A DNA stretch of 18,511 bases from CAZTGB01 sp964612965. GTDB taxonomy: Bacteria > Patescibacteriota > Microgenomatia > UBA8517. A program made the translations under genes and the position numbers. The DNA lies in assembly GCA_964612965.1 (NCBI GenBank), contig CAZTGB010000015.1, forward strand, positions 1 to 18,511. Reading direction: 5' to 3'. Positions 1-6,444 of the stretch are shown here, piece after piece. The notes under the pieces are model-generated. The model saw nothing but the letters and a program-made list of their open reading frames with translations, did no database searches and was not told the DNA's origin. Numbering within the stretch: the stretch's first letter is position 1; each line of letters starts with the position of its first letter.

Positions 1-344
1 TGTTCCAACACATCAAGTGCGGTGACATAATCAAACTTCACATTTTTAAAAGGAATTTTTAATGCACTTGATTCAACAAACTCTCCTTCAACTAATAAAT
101 TTACTTGTTTAATTGCAGTTTTAGATATATCAATCCCATATAATTTTAGCTTTGTTTTACTTTTACTCAACTTGTGTTCTAAAAATCCATAACCTACACC
201 TATATTTAATAATTTACCATCACAATTATGAAGGTGATCAAAAATAATTTTATTTTTATGAACATAAATTGGGCTTTTAATCAGTCTTTCTCTTTCAATT
301 ATAATTTTTTTGTCCCAAAAGGCTTGAGTATTAGAATTTTGCAT
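1..344 (-). CDS. Class I SAM-dependent methyltransferase, partial (C-terminal part outside window)
   Basis: Reading the minus strand from ATG at 344-342 gives 114 residues open to the window edge, so the 3' part is missing. The visible part has the start of a Rossmann methyltransferase fold: a glycine-rich motif I (LLNIGVGYG, residues about 45-53), an acidic strand-2 end (YGIDIS, 69-74) that would hold the SAM ribose, and a motif like FDYVTALDVLE (104-114) typical of the post-I/motif II region of ubiE/Methyltransf_11-type enzymes. The N-terminus has the AFWDKK type of opening common in this group. Substrate cannot be told. It is divergent from the M23 peptidase gene, with 20 bases between the two starts. 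A TTGAAA-N17-TAAATA promoter candidate ends 10 bases before the ATG. The fold is well supported; the function is open. Confidence 0.8.
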   Translation of the reverse strand, partial: MQNSNTQAFWDKKIIIERERLIKSPIYVHKNKIIFDHLHNCDGKLLNIGVGYGFLEHKLSKSKTKLKLYGIDISKTAIKQVNLLVEGEFVESSALKIPFKNVKFDYVTALDVLE

Positions 345-354
345 ATTGACTTAT

Positions 355-383
355 TATTTAATTAATGGACATACTAATTTCAA
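355..383 (-). promoter_or_regulatory. Candidate promoter of the methyltransferase gene
   Basis: On the minus strand TTGAAA (383-378), a 17-base spacer and TAAATA (360-355) lie 10 bases before the ATG at 344. The region is AT-rich, so chance matches are possible. On the plus strand TATTAT (352-357) sits 7 bases before the M23 gene start and could be the -10 of the divergent gene, without a clear -35. Confidence 0.35.
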
Positions 384-1828
384 CAGTGAACAAGTTTTTT
401 ATTAAGACATTACTACGTCTAAGTATCTTCTTGTATTTTACAACAGTTATATTCTTTTTCTCTCCCAAAAATGCCTACGCAGAAACAATCTTGTTTCAAG
501 ACAATTTCGACGATGGAGATGCGGCTGGTTGGTCGGTAATAGGTTCATCTGGATGGAACGTTACTAATGGTGAATATGGAATACTATTGAATCCAGGTCT
601 AAGCAACAGTATCCCCGATTCATGGGATTTCTCCTGGACAAATATTTCTTACGATTTAGATATGCGCGGAATACAAGGTGTTGATAGAAACATATTGGTT
701 AAATTTGTTAATACATCTAATTTCATTGAGCTCCATGTAAATGCAAGTGGTATGATTCTCGAAAAGGCTTCAACTGGAGGAGGAGGGGGAATTTTAGCCT
801 CAAACAGCTTAACTTTGTCTAACGATGTTAACTATCATTTTAGGTTTGAGATTTCAAACAATAATGGTATAAGAGTTTATTTAAACAACTCCTTGATATT
901 CGATGTAACCGAAAACACACCTTTAACAAATTGGAAAGTGGGGTTAAGAGCGGGAACTGGTGGTGTTCCTATCACTGAAGTTAGATTTGACAATATAATT
1001 GTAAAGGATTTGATTTCTATAACGCCTTCTCCCACCCCTACTTCTACACCAACACCTACAGCAACCCCTTCTGCTGCCCCAACTTCTATTGGAATGTTTG
1101 AATTGCCATTTGATTACCCAGGTAGACCAGCAACTAATCCCGCTGATTTCAGATCTGGCTTTTGGGGAAGATTAACAGCGTCTTTTGATCATACATTCCC
1201 CGCAGGAATTCACCGACCTTTTACAGGTAATTCATATACGGATTGTGTAAGTCCACTAAGTTGCTATGATTCACATAATGGAACAGACTTTTCTCACAAT
1301 CCAAACGAAAATGTATACTCCGTAGCATCCGGTTATACTGTCTACACTTCACCACACACCGATGACTCATGTACCCCAGAATCAACATTTGGTTGTGTAA
1401 TAATTGCAAGATATCCAGGAAATAATTATGCACTCTATGCCCATTTAGATAAAATATTTGTGAGTACTGGCGATAGTCTTACCCAATCAAGTTTAATTGG
1501 AGAAATGGGTGAAACAGGTTGCCCTGGATGTGGAGAGCATCTACATTTTGGTGTTTTAAGGCCTGCCCATGGAATTAAAAACACAATTTTATCAATGATC
1601 ATGTCTAAAAAAGATTGGGCCGGTCTTCTTTCACAAATGAGTTCGGATTCAAATCCCTTTCAAGCATTCTGCACATATCAAGCACCCAACAATTCCTCAT
1701 TCAGTTTTGTCGATCCTTCTGGGTGGAGAGGATCAGACAAAGATCCATGGAGTTTACCACTTAAAAAAGGAGGTTGCGGTATTAACTCGCATTACCTCTG
1801 GAAGTTTGATATAGGCTCCACCCCTTAA
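365..1828 (+). CDS. Secreted LamG-like / M23 (LytM-type) metallopeptidase
   Basis: The 487-residue protein has a signal peptide with a long hydrophobic core (residues about 18-33) and an AYA cleavage site near 39. Residues about 41-216 form a beta-rich LamG/concanavalin-like domain opening with the DNFDDG motif common in such modules. A Pro/Thr linker follows (about 221-241). The C-terminal domain (about 245-440) is an M23 peptidase: H304 and D308 in HNGTD plus H394 in HLHF match the LytM zinc ligands, and H360 (YAHLD) and H392 match the catalytic histidines, so it should be active. M23 enzymes cleave peptide cross-bridges of peptidoglycan; the lectin-like domain may bind glycan. The ATG at 365 is chosen because it supplies the signal peptide. 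Its 3' end overlaps the convergent ferric-reductase-like gene by 47 bases. Several cysteines (294, 300, 335, 344, 386, 389) could form disulfides outside the cell. Confidence 0.88.
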   Translation: MDILISTVNKFFIKTLLRLSIFLYFTTVIFFFSPKNAYAETILFQDNFDDGDAAGWSVIGSSGWNVTNGEYGILLNPGLSNSIPDSWDFSWTNISYDLDMRGIQGVDRNILVKFVNTSNFIELHVNASGMILEKASTGGGGGILASNSLTLSNDVNYHFRFEISNNNGIRVYLNNSLIFDVTENTPLTNWKVGLRAGTGGVPITEVRFDNIIVKDLISITPSPTPTSTPTPTATPSAAPTSIGMFELPFDYPGRPATNPADFRSGFWGRLTASFDHTFPAGIHRPFTGNSYTDCVSPLSCYDSHNGTDFSHNPNENVYSVASGYTVYTSPHTDDSCTPESTFGCVIIARYPGNNYALYAHLDKIFVSTGDSLTQSSLIGEMGETGCPGCGEHLHFGVLRPAHGIKNTILSMIMSKKDWAGLLSQMSSDSNPFQAFCTYQAPNNSSFSFVDPSGWRGSDKDPWSLPLKKGGCGINSHYLWKFDIGSTP

Positions 1829-2447
1829 AAACTAAAATTCCTACAACTATTACTAAAGATGGGGCATGAATAATTGAAAAGGGTAATGTCCCAATGTCGC
1901 TACCCACAAAAAGTGAGTGGACACCAACAAGAAGAAAAGCAATGTAGTTTAATATATGAAATTTTTTCCAATGAACTCTCAAAAATGGTGACAGGGTTCT
2001 AAAAAGTCCAGCAAAAACAGCAATTGTAATGAACCAAAATGCAAGCCTTCCAAAATTGTAATACCACTCAGGTATCTTTCCACAAAGCAAACAAACATCC
2101 ATGTATACATAAAACGGATCAAATCCCTTCCCCGAAAAGTACTGAATAACAACAAATGAAAAAGTGTGAATTAAGATAAGCGAGTAAATTAAAATACCCT
2201 CAAAAATATGAAACCTAAAAACCCACCCCCCCAACTTCTCAGTCCATTTTGCCATAAAAGACCCCAGAACAATTTGAAAAAACATGAGTGTAAATACCCA
2301 AAGGCCAAATAGTCTTTGAATACCACCCACCATAGTATTTTTGCTCAGCAGCAAATACGAAAGAGGAGAATTACTAAGTATGGTAACAGGGGCCAAAGAA
2401 AGAAGAAAAATCCAAATCAAATAGAAGATTATTTTGTTTTTGTTCAT
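1782..2447 (-). CDS. Ferric-reductase-like transmembrane domain protein (YedZ/MsrQ-like)
   Basis: The 221-residue protein has about six hydrophobic segments and paired histidines in the spacing of the ferric reductase-like membrane domain: H80 and H94 in one helix pair, H164 and H177 in another. These would ligate b-type haem across the membrane. No FAD or NAD(P)H domain follows, as in YedZ/MsrQ-type proteins that take electrons from quinol or a separate flavoprotein. A CxxC-like pair lies in the loop at C119/C122. The ATG at 2447 lies only two bases after the 3' end of the tRNA-Val gene and has no ribosome binding site of its own; the next Met (residue 39) would remove the first membrane helix, so 2447 is preferred. 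Electron donor and acceptor are unknown. A MsrQ role would need a MsrP partner, which is not in the window. Confidence 0.75.
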   Translation of the reverse strand: MNKNKIIFYLIWIFLLSLAPVTILSNSPLSYLLLSKNTMVGGIQRLFGLWVFTLMFFQIVLGSFMAKWTEKLGGWVFRFHIFEGILIYSLILIHTFSFVVIQYFSGKGFDPFYVYMDVCLLCGKIPEWYYNFGRLAFWFITIAVFAGLFRTLSPFLRVHWKKFHILNYIAFLLVGVHSLFVGSDIGTLPFSIIHAPSLVIVVGILVFKGWSLYQTSRGNAS

Positions 2448-2449
2448 TG

Positions 2450-2523
2450 TGCTCGAACTCCGGATCGAACGGAGGACCTTACGGATGTGAATCGTACGCT
2501 CTAACCAGCTGAGCTATTCGAGC
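2450..2523 (-). tRNA. tRNA-Val (anticodon CAC)
   Basis: The minus strand folds into a 74-base cloverleaf: acceptor GCTCGAA/TTCGAGC (7 pairs), D-stem GCTC/GAGC with AGCTGGTTA loop, anticodon stem TACGA/CCGTA, variable loop AGGTC, T-stem CTCCG/CGGAG with loop TTCGATC, and discriminator A at 2450. The anticodon loop TTCACAT puts T33 before CAC and A after it, so it reads GUG valine codons. The bottom anticodon pair is an A-C mismatch. CCA is not encoded (the discriminator is followed by CA and then the ATG of the next gene), so it must be added after processing. Confidence 0.88.
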
Positions 2524-2531
2524 CTAAACAT

Positions 2532-2537
2532 ATTTTA
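2532..2537 (-). promoter_or_regulatory. Candidate -10 box for the tRNA-Val transcript
   Basis: TAAAAT on the minus strand ends 8 bases before the tRNA 5' end, placing transcription start almost at the mature tRNA end. I see no convincing -35. The 53-base intergenic region also carries the divergent phosphoribosyltransferase promoter. Confidence 0.3.
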
Positions 2538-2542
2538 TCATC

Positions 2543-2569
2543 TTGACAATAAATATTCTCTACTATAAA
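2543..2569 (+). promoter_or_regulatory. Promoter of the phosphoribosyltransferase gene
   Basis: A perfect TTGACA (2543-2548) and TATAAA (2564-2569) are separated by 15 bases, slightly short. The ATG is only 7 bases after the -10 box, so the transcript would start at or within a base or two of the start codon. AGGGG at 2571-2575 is one base from the ATG, too close for normal Shine-Dalgarno pairing. Confidence 0.55.
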
Positions 2570-2576
2570 AAGGGGC

Positions 2577-3158
2577 ATGGCTAAAGAATTTGGCCCTTAT
2601 CCACCTTTTGAACCGCATTACATACCCTTTCCTAATCCACCTTCCGTCATGAACCTTAAAGGACATGAGGTGTATAGGTATGTTTCTGAAGAATCTATGG
2701 ATATTGCGATCAGGAGATTTTCCTCAGTAGTTAAACTAAAGTGGTTTGATGTTATTTTAGTAAACCAATTTGGTGGTGACTATTTTGCCAAACAACTGGC
2801 GCAGTTACAAGTTTACAAAGCCCCGATGGTAAATATTGAATACCACCGGGATGGGAGAATTGATATCCAAGCTCCAAAATTTTCACCAGGACTTAGGGTT
2901 GGTGTAATAGATGATATCTATGACGTGGGTACTACGGCTCAAAGAATATTAACCCACGTACCCAAAGCAACCTTTTTATTTTTAACAGAAAAGGTTGGAG
3001 TTGAAAACCAAATACCTATTCCTAATAGATTTACTGCTCTAAAAATTAATGCTGTTTGGGTTGGTGGGTGTGGACTAAATTTAGAAAGCGAAAACGATGG
3101 ACTTCCCGAGAACTTTGCAAGAGATTATCCCGGACTTGTTGTTAAAATACAACAATAA
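2577..3158 (+). CDS. Type I phosphoribosyltransferase, hypoxanthine/purine PRT-like
   Basis: The 193-residue protein has the PRPP-binding signature of type I phosphoribosyltransferases as IDDIYDVGTT (residues 111-120): two acidic residues after a beta strand, then D-x-G-T-T. The usual threonine of the DTG loop is Val here. The C-terminal WVGGCGLNLESENDGLP followed by LVVKI resembles the hypoxanthine phosphoribosyltransferase tail, where a conserved aromatic-V-G-x-G-L-D/N segment contacts the base. The likely role is purine salvage, converting a free base and PRPP to a nucleotide. The N-terminal 30 residues are proline-rich and unlike the classical enzyme, so substrate is uncertain. It has its own promoter, is divergent from the tRNA, and is followed after 47 bases by lepB, which has a separate promoter. 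Confidence 0.7.
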   Translation: MAKEFGPYPPFEPHYIPFPNPPSVMNLKGHEVYRYVSEESMDIAIRRFSSVVKLKWFDVILVNQFGGDYFAKQLAQLQVYKAPMVNIEYHRDGRIDIQAPKFSPGLRVGVIDDIYDVGTTAQRILTHVPKATFLFLTEKVGVENQIPIPNRFTALKINAVWVGGCGLNLESENDGLPENFARDYPGLVVKIQQ

Positions 3159-3167
3159 AACTCCTTC

Positions 3168-3197
3168 TTGTACTTTTTAAGTTAACCCCAATATAAT
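3168..3197 (+). promoter_or_regulatory. Promoter of lepB
   Basis: TTGTAC (3168-3173), an 18-base spacer and a perfect TATAAT (3192-3197) precede the lepB ATG by 8 bases. The expected transcription start falls within about two bases of the start codon, so the mRNA is probably leaderless. There is no Shine-Dalgarno sequence. Confidence 0.6.
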
Positions 3198-3205
3198 GAA
3201 TAAAT

Positions 3206-3763
3206 ATGTTTAAGCGTTTAGGCGCATTTTTTTTGGATGTTTTAGAGGTCGTTGTTTTTGCAATTGGAATATTCTTCTTTGTATATCTTCTAATCATGCG
3301 TCCACATAAAATTAAGGGGCAATCTATGCACCCTAATTTTCCAGATGGAGAATATTTACTAACTCAAAGGGTTTCATACTATACAGGAGAACCCAAAAGG
3401 GGGGATGTAATCGTATTTAAGCCCCCCATTTCTGAAGAAGATGAATTTATCAAAAGAGTCATAGCACTCCCCGGAGAAACTGTTTCTGTTAAAAATGGGA
3501 AAGTATACATAAATGGTAGAGAACTAAAAGAAAGTTACTTAACAAATGTGTACACTTCGGATGGCAACTTCCTTTCAGAAGGACAAGAGTTTAAAGTCCC
3601 TGAAGATCAGTATTTTGCAATGGGAGATAACAGGCCACATTCATCAGATTCTAGAGCCTGGGGGCCTATCACAAAGAAAGATATGAGTGGAAAAGCTTGG
3701 CTTATCTATTGGCCACCAAAATTATCTGGGTTTGTTGATAAAATTAACTACGATATTAAATAG
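3206..3763 (+). CDS. lepB: Signal peptidase I
   Basis: The 185-residue protein is a minimal type I signal peptidase with one N-terminal membrane anchor (about residues 12-31). The catalytic serine is S40 in GQSMHPN and the general-base lysine is K83 in FIKRVIALPG. The conserved box E GDNRPHSSDSRAWG (140-153) follows, then a C-terminal IYWPP strand. All family boxes are intact, so it should cleave Sec signal peptides on the outer face of the membrane, including the one on the M23 protein in this window. Length matches Gram-positive SipS-type enzymes rather than the two-anchor E. coli form. It is convergent with parB, with an 18-base gap. Confidence 0.96.
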   Translation: MFKRLGAFFLDVLEVVVFAIGIFFFVYLLIMRPHKIKGQSMHPNFPDGEYLLTQRVSYYTGEPKRGDVIVFKPPISEEDEFIKRVIALPGETVSVKNGKVYINGRELKESYLTNVYTSDGNFLSEGQEFKVPEDQYFAMGDNRPHSSDSRAWGPITKKDMSGKAWLIYWPPKLSGFVDKINYDIK

Positions 3764-3781
3764 CACTCCTTATCAGATTTA

Positions 3782-4615
3782 CTATGTTGTAAGCGAGGTA
3801 TATATCTTCTGAAGTTTTTCTTCTGTTTCTTCCAAACTTCCTTTAAATGTGAAGCTCACTTTAGTCTCGCGCCTACTCCTAATTAACTTAACAGAAACTT
3901 TCTTGTCATCTACCTCACCGTTTACAAAAGATTTTGTCAAATCTTCCTGCATTTTATCCAATTCTTCAGATACTATTCTTACATGCTCTTCCTGGCGCTT
4001 TGCGGGCTGATTTCCCTTTTGCTTCATACGTCTCGCAAGTTCCTCAGCACGTCGCACACTACCTGATTCTCTTAAAACTATCTTATAAGCCTCAATCATG
4101 AGTGAAGTGTCATCAATTGCAGCTAGTGCCCTTGCGTGGCCTTCAGTAATAAGTCCCGAAAGAAGTCCGTCTTTTAAAGCATCGGGAAGAGATAGTAGCC
4201 TTAAGGAATTACTGACATATGCAACACTTTTTCCAATGCGAACAGCAATTTCGCTTGTTGTAAGCCCAAACTCATTCATTAATCTTTCAAATCCCTTGGC
4301 GCGGTCCAAAGCATTAAGATCAACTCTTTGAACGTTTTCAACCAACGCCATCTCAAGCATTCCCTTAGGAGAAGTCTCGCGAATAATGGCCGGAACATGG
4401 GTAAGTCCAGCAAGCTTTGATGCTCTCCACCTTCGCTCACCTGCGATTAATTGGAACCCAGCTGGAGTCTTGGCTACAACCAAAGGCTCTAGTATTCCAT
4501 GCTCACGAATTGAATCAACAAGATCAACCAAGCTTTCTGGAGTAATGGCACCACGAGGCTGAAGGGGATTTGGCTGTATTTGATTAACTTCTAATTGTAT
4601 TATCTCTTCTGCCAT
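3782..4615 (-). CDS. parB: ParB/Spo0J chromosome-partitioning protein
   Basis: The 277-residue protein has the full ParB layout. An N-terminal CTP-binding domain carries the PNPLQPR box (15-21), GERRWRA (59-65) and ENVQR (93-97). A helix-turn-helix DNA-binding region lies at about 117-142 (LTTSEIAVRIGKSVAYVSN), and a C-terminal dimerisation segment is preceded by charged, probably helical sequence. ParB loads at parS sites and spreads as a CTP-dependent clamp, helping origin segregation and SMC loading. No parA is adjacent and no good parS site was found in the window. The ATG at 4615 is the natural start, as the protein begins just before the conserved domain. It lies downstream of rpmA with a 47-base gap and may be cotranscribed with it. 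Confidence 0.95.
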   Translation of the reverse strand: MAEEIIQLEVNQIQPNPLQPRGAITPESLVDLVDSIREHGILEPLVVAKTPAGFQLIAGERRWRASKLAGLTHVPAIIRETSPKGMLEMALVENVQRVDLNALDRAKGFERLMNEFGLTTSEIAVRIGKSVAYVSNSLRLLSLPDALKDGLLSGLITEGHARALAAIDDTSLMIEAYKIVLRESGSVRRAEELARRMKQKGNQPAKRQEEHVRIVSEELDKMQEDLTKSFVNGEVDDKKVSVKLIRSRRETKVSFTFKGSLEETEEKLQKIYTSLTT

Positions 4616-4662
4616 ATTTTATTACCCGTATTTTAAGCTCCGCTTTTATCAAAGACTTAAGC

Positions 4663-4917
4663 TTACTTTGAAACTACCCAGACTGTTTTCTTTCCAAGTC
4701 TTGTCCCGAACTTAACAATACCTTTGGAAACTGCATAAATAGTGTGATCTCTTCCTAAAGCTACACCTTTACCTAAACTTATTTTCGTTCCACGTTGTCT
4801 AATAAGTATTGCACCAGGAACCGTCTTTTGACCATCAGAAACCTTAACCCCAAGACGTTTTCCTGCGGGGCTGACATGCTGTGAGGCTTTTCCTCCTGCT
4901 GCTTTGTGCGTACTCAT
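4663..4917 (-). CDS. rpmA: 50S ribosomal protein L27 (bL27)
   Basis: The 84-residue protein has the family core: KRLGVK (20-25), a GxILIRQRGTK stretch (35-45) and GVALGRDHTIYA (51-62). The N-terminal tail, which reaches the peptidyl transferase centre, begins MSTHKAAGGKA without the cleavable extension found in Firmicutes, so it needs no Prp-type processing. It follows rplU in the usual rplU-rpmA order but has its own strong promoter in the 61-base gap between them. Length is typical. Confidence 0.97.
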   Translation of the reverse strand: MSTHKAAGGKASQHVSPAGKRLGVKVSDGQKTVPGAILIRQRGTKISLGKGVALGRDHTIYAVSKGIVKFGTRLGKKTVWVVSK

Positions 4918-4931
4918 TTTAGTATGGGTTC

Positions 4932-4960
4932 AATATAAACAAACTTTTCACACTTGTCAA
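4932..4960 (-). promoter_or_regulatory. Promoter of rpmA
   Basis: On the minus strand a perfect TTGACA (4960-4955), an ideal 17-base spacer and TATATT (4937-4932) stand 14 bases before the rpmA ATG. The 5' leader would be only about seven bases and contains no Shine-Dalgarno sequence. This gives rpmA a transcript separate from rplU. Confidence 0.65.
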
Positions 4961-4978
4961 GATGATCGGAAAGATATA

Positions 4979-5284
4979 TTAAGCTATCTTTTCAACAAGA
5001 AGTTTGGTGTATTGGGGACGAAATCCAATATGCTTTCTGTAGCGGGATTTGGCTTTGAATTTATAAACCTCAATCTTTTCCCCCTTTTCCATCTCAGCCA
5101 AAACCTTAAGCTTAACTTTTACATCTGTAAGAACTGGTTTCCCAACCTTCACTTCTTCACCGTCTGAAAAGAGTAATACCTCAGCCTCAGCCTTAAGATC
5201 AAGCATTTTATCAACCAAGATCTCATCCTTTTCTGAAACTTTATACTGCTTCCCTTGTAGTCTAATGACTGCGTATTTTGCCAT
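4979..5284 (-). CDS. rplU: 50S ribosomal protein L21 (bL21)
   Basis: The 101-residue protein opens with AKYAVIRLQGKQYKV, the standard L21 N-terminus, followed by the GxKVxVGxPxL-type strand (EEVKVGKPVL) and the C-terminal KAKSRYRKHIGFRPQYTKL region that binds 23S rRNA. An upstream in-frame ATG at 5323 would add 13 residues not found in the family; I chose 5284 because homology begins there and a promoter lies 10 bases before it. It is divergent from the DUF433 gene, whose promoter overlaps the L21 promoter. Confidence 0.96.
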   Translation of the reverse strand: MAKYAVIRLQGKQYKVSEKDEILVDKMLDLKAEAEVLLFSDGEEVKVGKPVLTDVKVKLKVLAEMEKGEKIEVYKFKAKSRYRKHIGFRPQYTKLLVEKIA

Positions 5285-5294
5285 ATCAGGCTGT

Positions 5295-5323
5295 ATTTTA
5301 CTTGATCTTGACATAAATGTCAT
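5295..5323 (-). promoter_or_regulatory. Promoter of rplU
   Basis: Minus-strand ATGACA (5323-5318), a 17-base spacer and TAAAAT (5300-5295) lie 10 bases before the rplU ATG at 5284, leaving a leader of at most about three bases. The element overlaps the divergent DUF433 promoter. Confidence 0.55.
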
Positions 5324-5337
5324 CTAGCATTCATAAT
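5308..5337 (+). promoter_or_regulatory. Promoter of the DUF433/DUF5615 pair
   Basis: A perfect TTGACA (5308-5313), an 18-base spacer and CATAAT (5332-5337) stand 7 bases before the ATG at 5345, predicting a leaderless mRNA. The -35 box lies inside the spacer of the divergent rplU promoter, so polymerases on the two would compete. Confidence 0.6.
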
Positions 5338-5344
5338 TGTCTGA

Positions 5345-5539
5345 ATGAAGACAAAGCCTGTAAAAAAAGATTTTGTTCCGGGAAGTAAAATTCCAATAAA
5401 ATACCTCCTCGATTATATGAAAGAGGGTTATTCACTATCTGATTTCGTATCATCTTATCCGTGGATAAAAAGGTCAAATGTTATAAGAGCTATTAATGAA
5501 ATAAAGGAAAGAGATTTTGCCTCTCACAATGCCCTCTAA
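5345..5539 (+). CDS. DUF433 family antitoxin-like protein
   Basis: The 64-residue protein follows the DUF433 pattern: a short basic N-terminus, G-x-K-I-P-I-x-Y-L-L near residues 13-22, then EGYSLSDFVSSYPWIKRSNVI (about 27-47) matching the family's G-x-S-x-x-E/D-x-x-x-x-Y-P helix-turn-helix region. DUF433 proteins typically sit directly before DUF5615 PIN-like genes and are taken to be antitoxins that bind DNA and the toxin. Here the stop codon overlaps the start of the next gene, which carries a DUF5615-like domain. The protein is shorter than many DUF433 members. Family assignment is good; the antitoxin role is inferred from neighbourhood. Confidence 0.72.
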   Translation: MKTKPVKKDFVPGSKIPIKYLLDYMKEGYSLSDFVSSYPWIKRSNVIRAINEIKERDFASHNAL

Positions 5540-5930
5540 GAAGATAAAAATTAGGCTTTACGCTGACGAAAATTTTCCTGTTACATCTTCAGTTTTTCTT
5601 AAATCAAATGGGATATCCGTCATCCACGCCTACGACCTAAAATTCATAAATAAACCCGACCAAAAACACATTAAAGAAGCTAAAAGTTTAGAAAGAACAA
5701 TTATTACCATTGATAGAGATTTTCTTTATTACTCTTCCTTAGCCACCAGAGAATCTCCTGGAGTTATAATAATCTCTACTGGAAACGCAACACCCAATCA
5801 TATCAATAACATCTGTATGAAAGCCCTTCCTAAAATTTCACAAAGATTGGCAAAGGAAGCATTTATCAAAATCACAACCAAAAAAATAACGATTGAAAAA
5901 GATGCTAAAATATTGACAATTTATTTTTGA
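5529..5930 (+). CDS. DUF5615 PIN-like toxin candidate
   Basis: The 133-residue protein begins KIRLYADENFP, the DEN signature of DUF5615 (D13), and has a second acidic cluster TIDRDF (D62, D64) before an SPGVIIIS strand, as in Mut7-C/PIN-like nucleases. These acids would bind metal for RNA cleavage. I chose the ATG at 5529, overlapping the DUF433 gene by 11 bases; a TTG at 5517 would add four residues. No Shine-Dalgarno sequence precedes it, so translation probably depends on coupling to the antitoxin gene. The next gene starts one base after its stop, so all three genes may form one transcript. Activity is not proven by sequence. Confidence 0.75.
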   Translation: MPSKKIKIRLYADENFPVTSSVFLKSNGISVIHAYDLKFINKPDQKHIKEAKSLERTIITIDRDFLYYSSLATRESPGVIIISTGNATPNHINNICMKALPKISQRLAKEAFIKITTKKITIEKDAKILTIYF

Positions 5931-5931
5931 A

Positions 5932-6444
5932 ATGAAATCACCAAAAATCAAAACTTTAAAAGAACTATCCACAACCATTAAGAAATTAAAGTGGGGGGGG
6001 AAGAAGGTCGCACTTATAACAGGCTGCTTTGATGTATTACACTTGGGGCACATCAGATTATTCAAATTTGCAAAACAGCACGCTGACATAGTTGTTGTGG
6101 GTGTAGAAAATGATTGGACGATTCGGACAAACAAAGGAGCTAAAAGGCCGATTCACAAACTAAAAGACAGAGTTGAATCACTTACTGAAATGATAAGCAT
6201 AGATTACATTTTTACAGTTAAAAGTAAAGTCAATTATAATTCACCAAGTGCTAATAAAATTTATCAAAAGATTTACAAAACCCTTCTTCCTAATTATCTT
6301 GTAACAAACCCCCAGGCAGATAAATTCTGGGGCAATAAGGGCGAAAACGCAAAGGAAATCGATGCAATTCTTCTTAAAAACCCCAGTAGACGAAGTTCTT
6401 CATCTACTTCTATAATTGACAAGCTTTTAGATAGTGAATTTTAA
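5932..6444 (+). CDS. Cytidylyltransferase-like nucleotidyltransferase (RfaE C-domain / TagD-like)
   Basis: The 170-residue protein has the nucleotidyltransferase signature GCFDVLHLGH (31-40), with the HxGH-type ATP/CTP-binding histidines, and a C-terminal S-S-S-T-S-I-I motif (about 157-163) like the ISST loop of RfaE domain II and glycerol-3-phosphate cytidylyltransferases. It would join a nucleotide to a phosphorylated sugar or alcohol. No kinase domain is fused, and no heptose pathway genes are seen, so the substrate is unknown. It starts one base after the DUF5615 stop, and its stop codon interlocks with the rodA stop in one TTAA at 6441-6444. A run of eight G's at 5993-6000 encodes Trp-Gly-Gly just before the active-site strand. 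Confidence 0.8.
   Translation: MKSPKIKTLKELSTTIKKLKWGGKKVALITGCFDVLHLGHIRLFKFAKQHADIVVVGVENDWTIRTNKGAKRPIHKLKDRVESLTEMISIDYIFTVKSKVNYNSPSANKIYQKIYKTLLPNYLVTNPQADKFWGNKGENAKEIDAILLKNPSRRSSSSTSIIDKLLDSEF

Noticed and set aside
2485..2491. Anticodon TCA in the tRNA, which would read UGA as in some reassigned-code Patescibacteria
   Set aside because: The 7-base loop TTCACAT with five-base stems puts T33 before CAC and A37 after it; TCA would need a shifted stem with poor pairing. UGA also serves as a stop here (murG, DUF5615).
4904..5167. Plus-strand 87-codon open frame over rpmA/rplU
   Set aside because: It is antisense to the clear L21 gene and has no family features.
5285..5323. 13-residue N-terminal extension of L21
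   Set aside because: The sequence holds the rplU -10/-35 boxes and is not found in L21; homology starts at the ATG at 5284.
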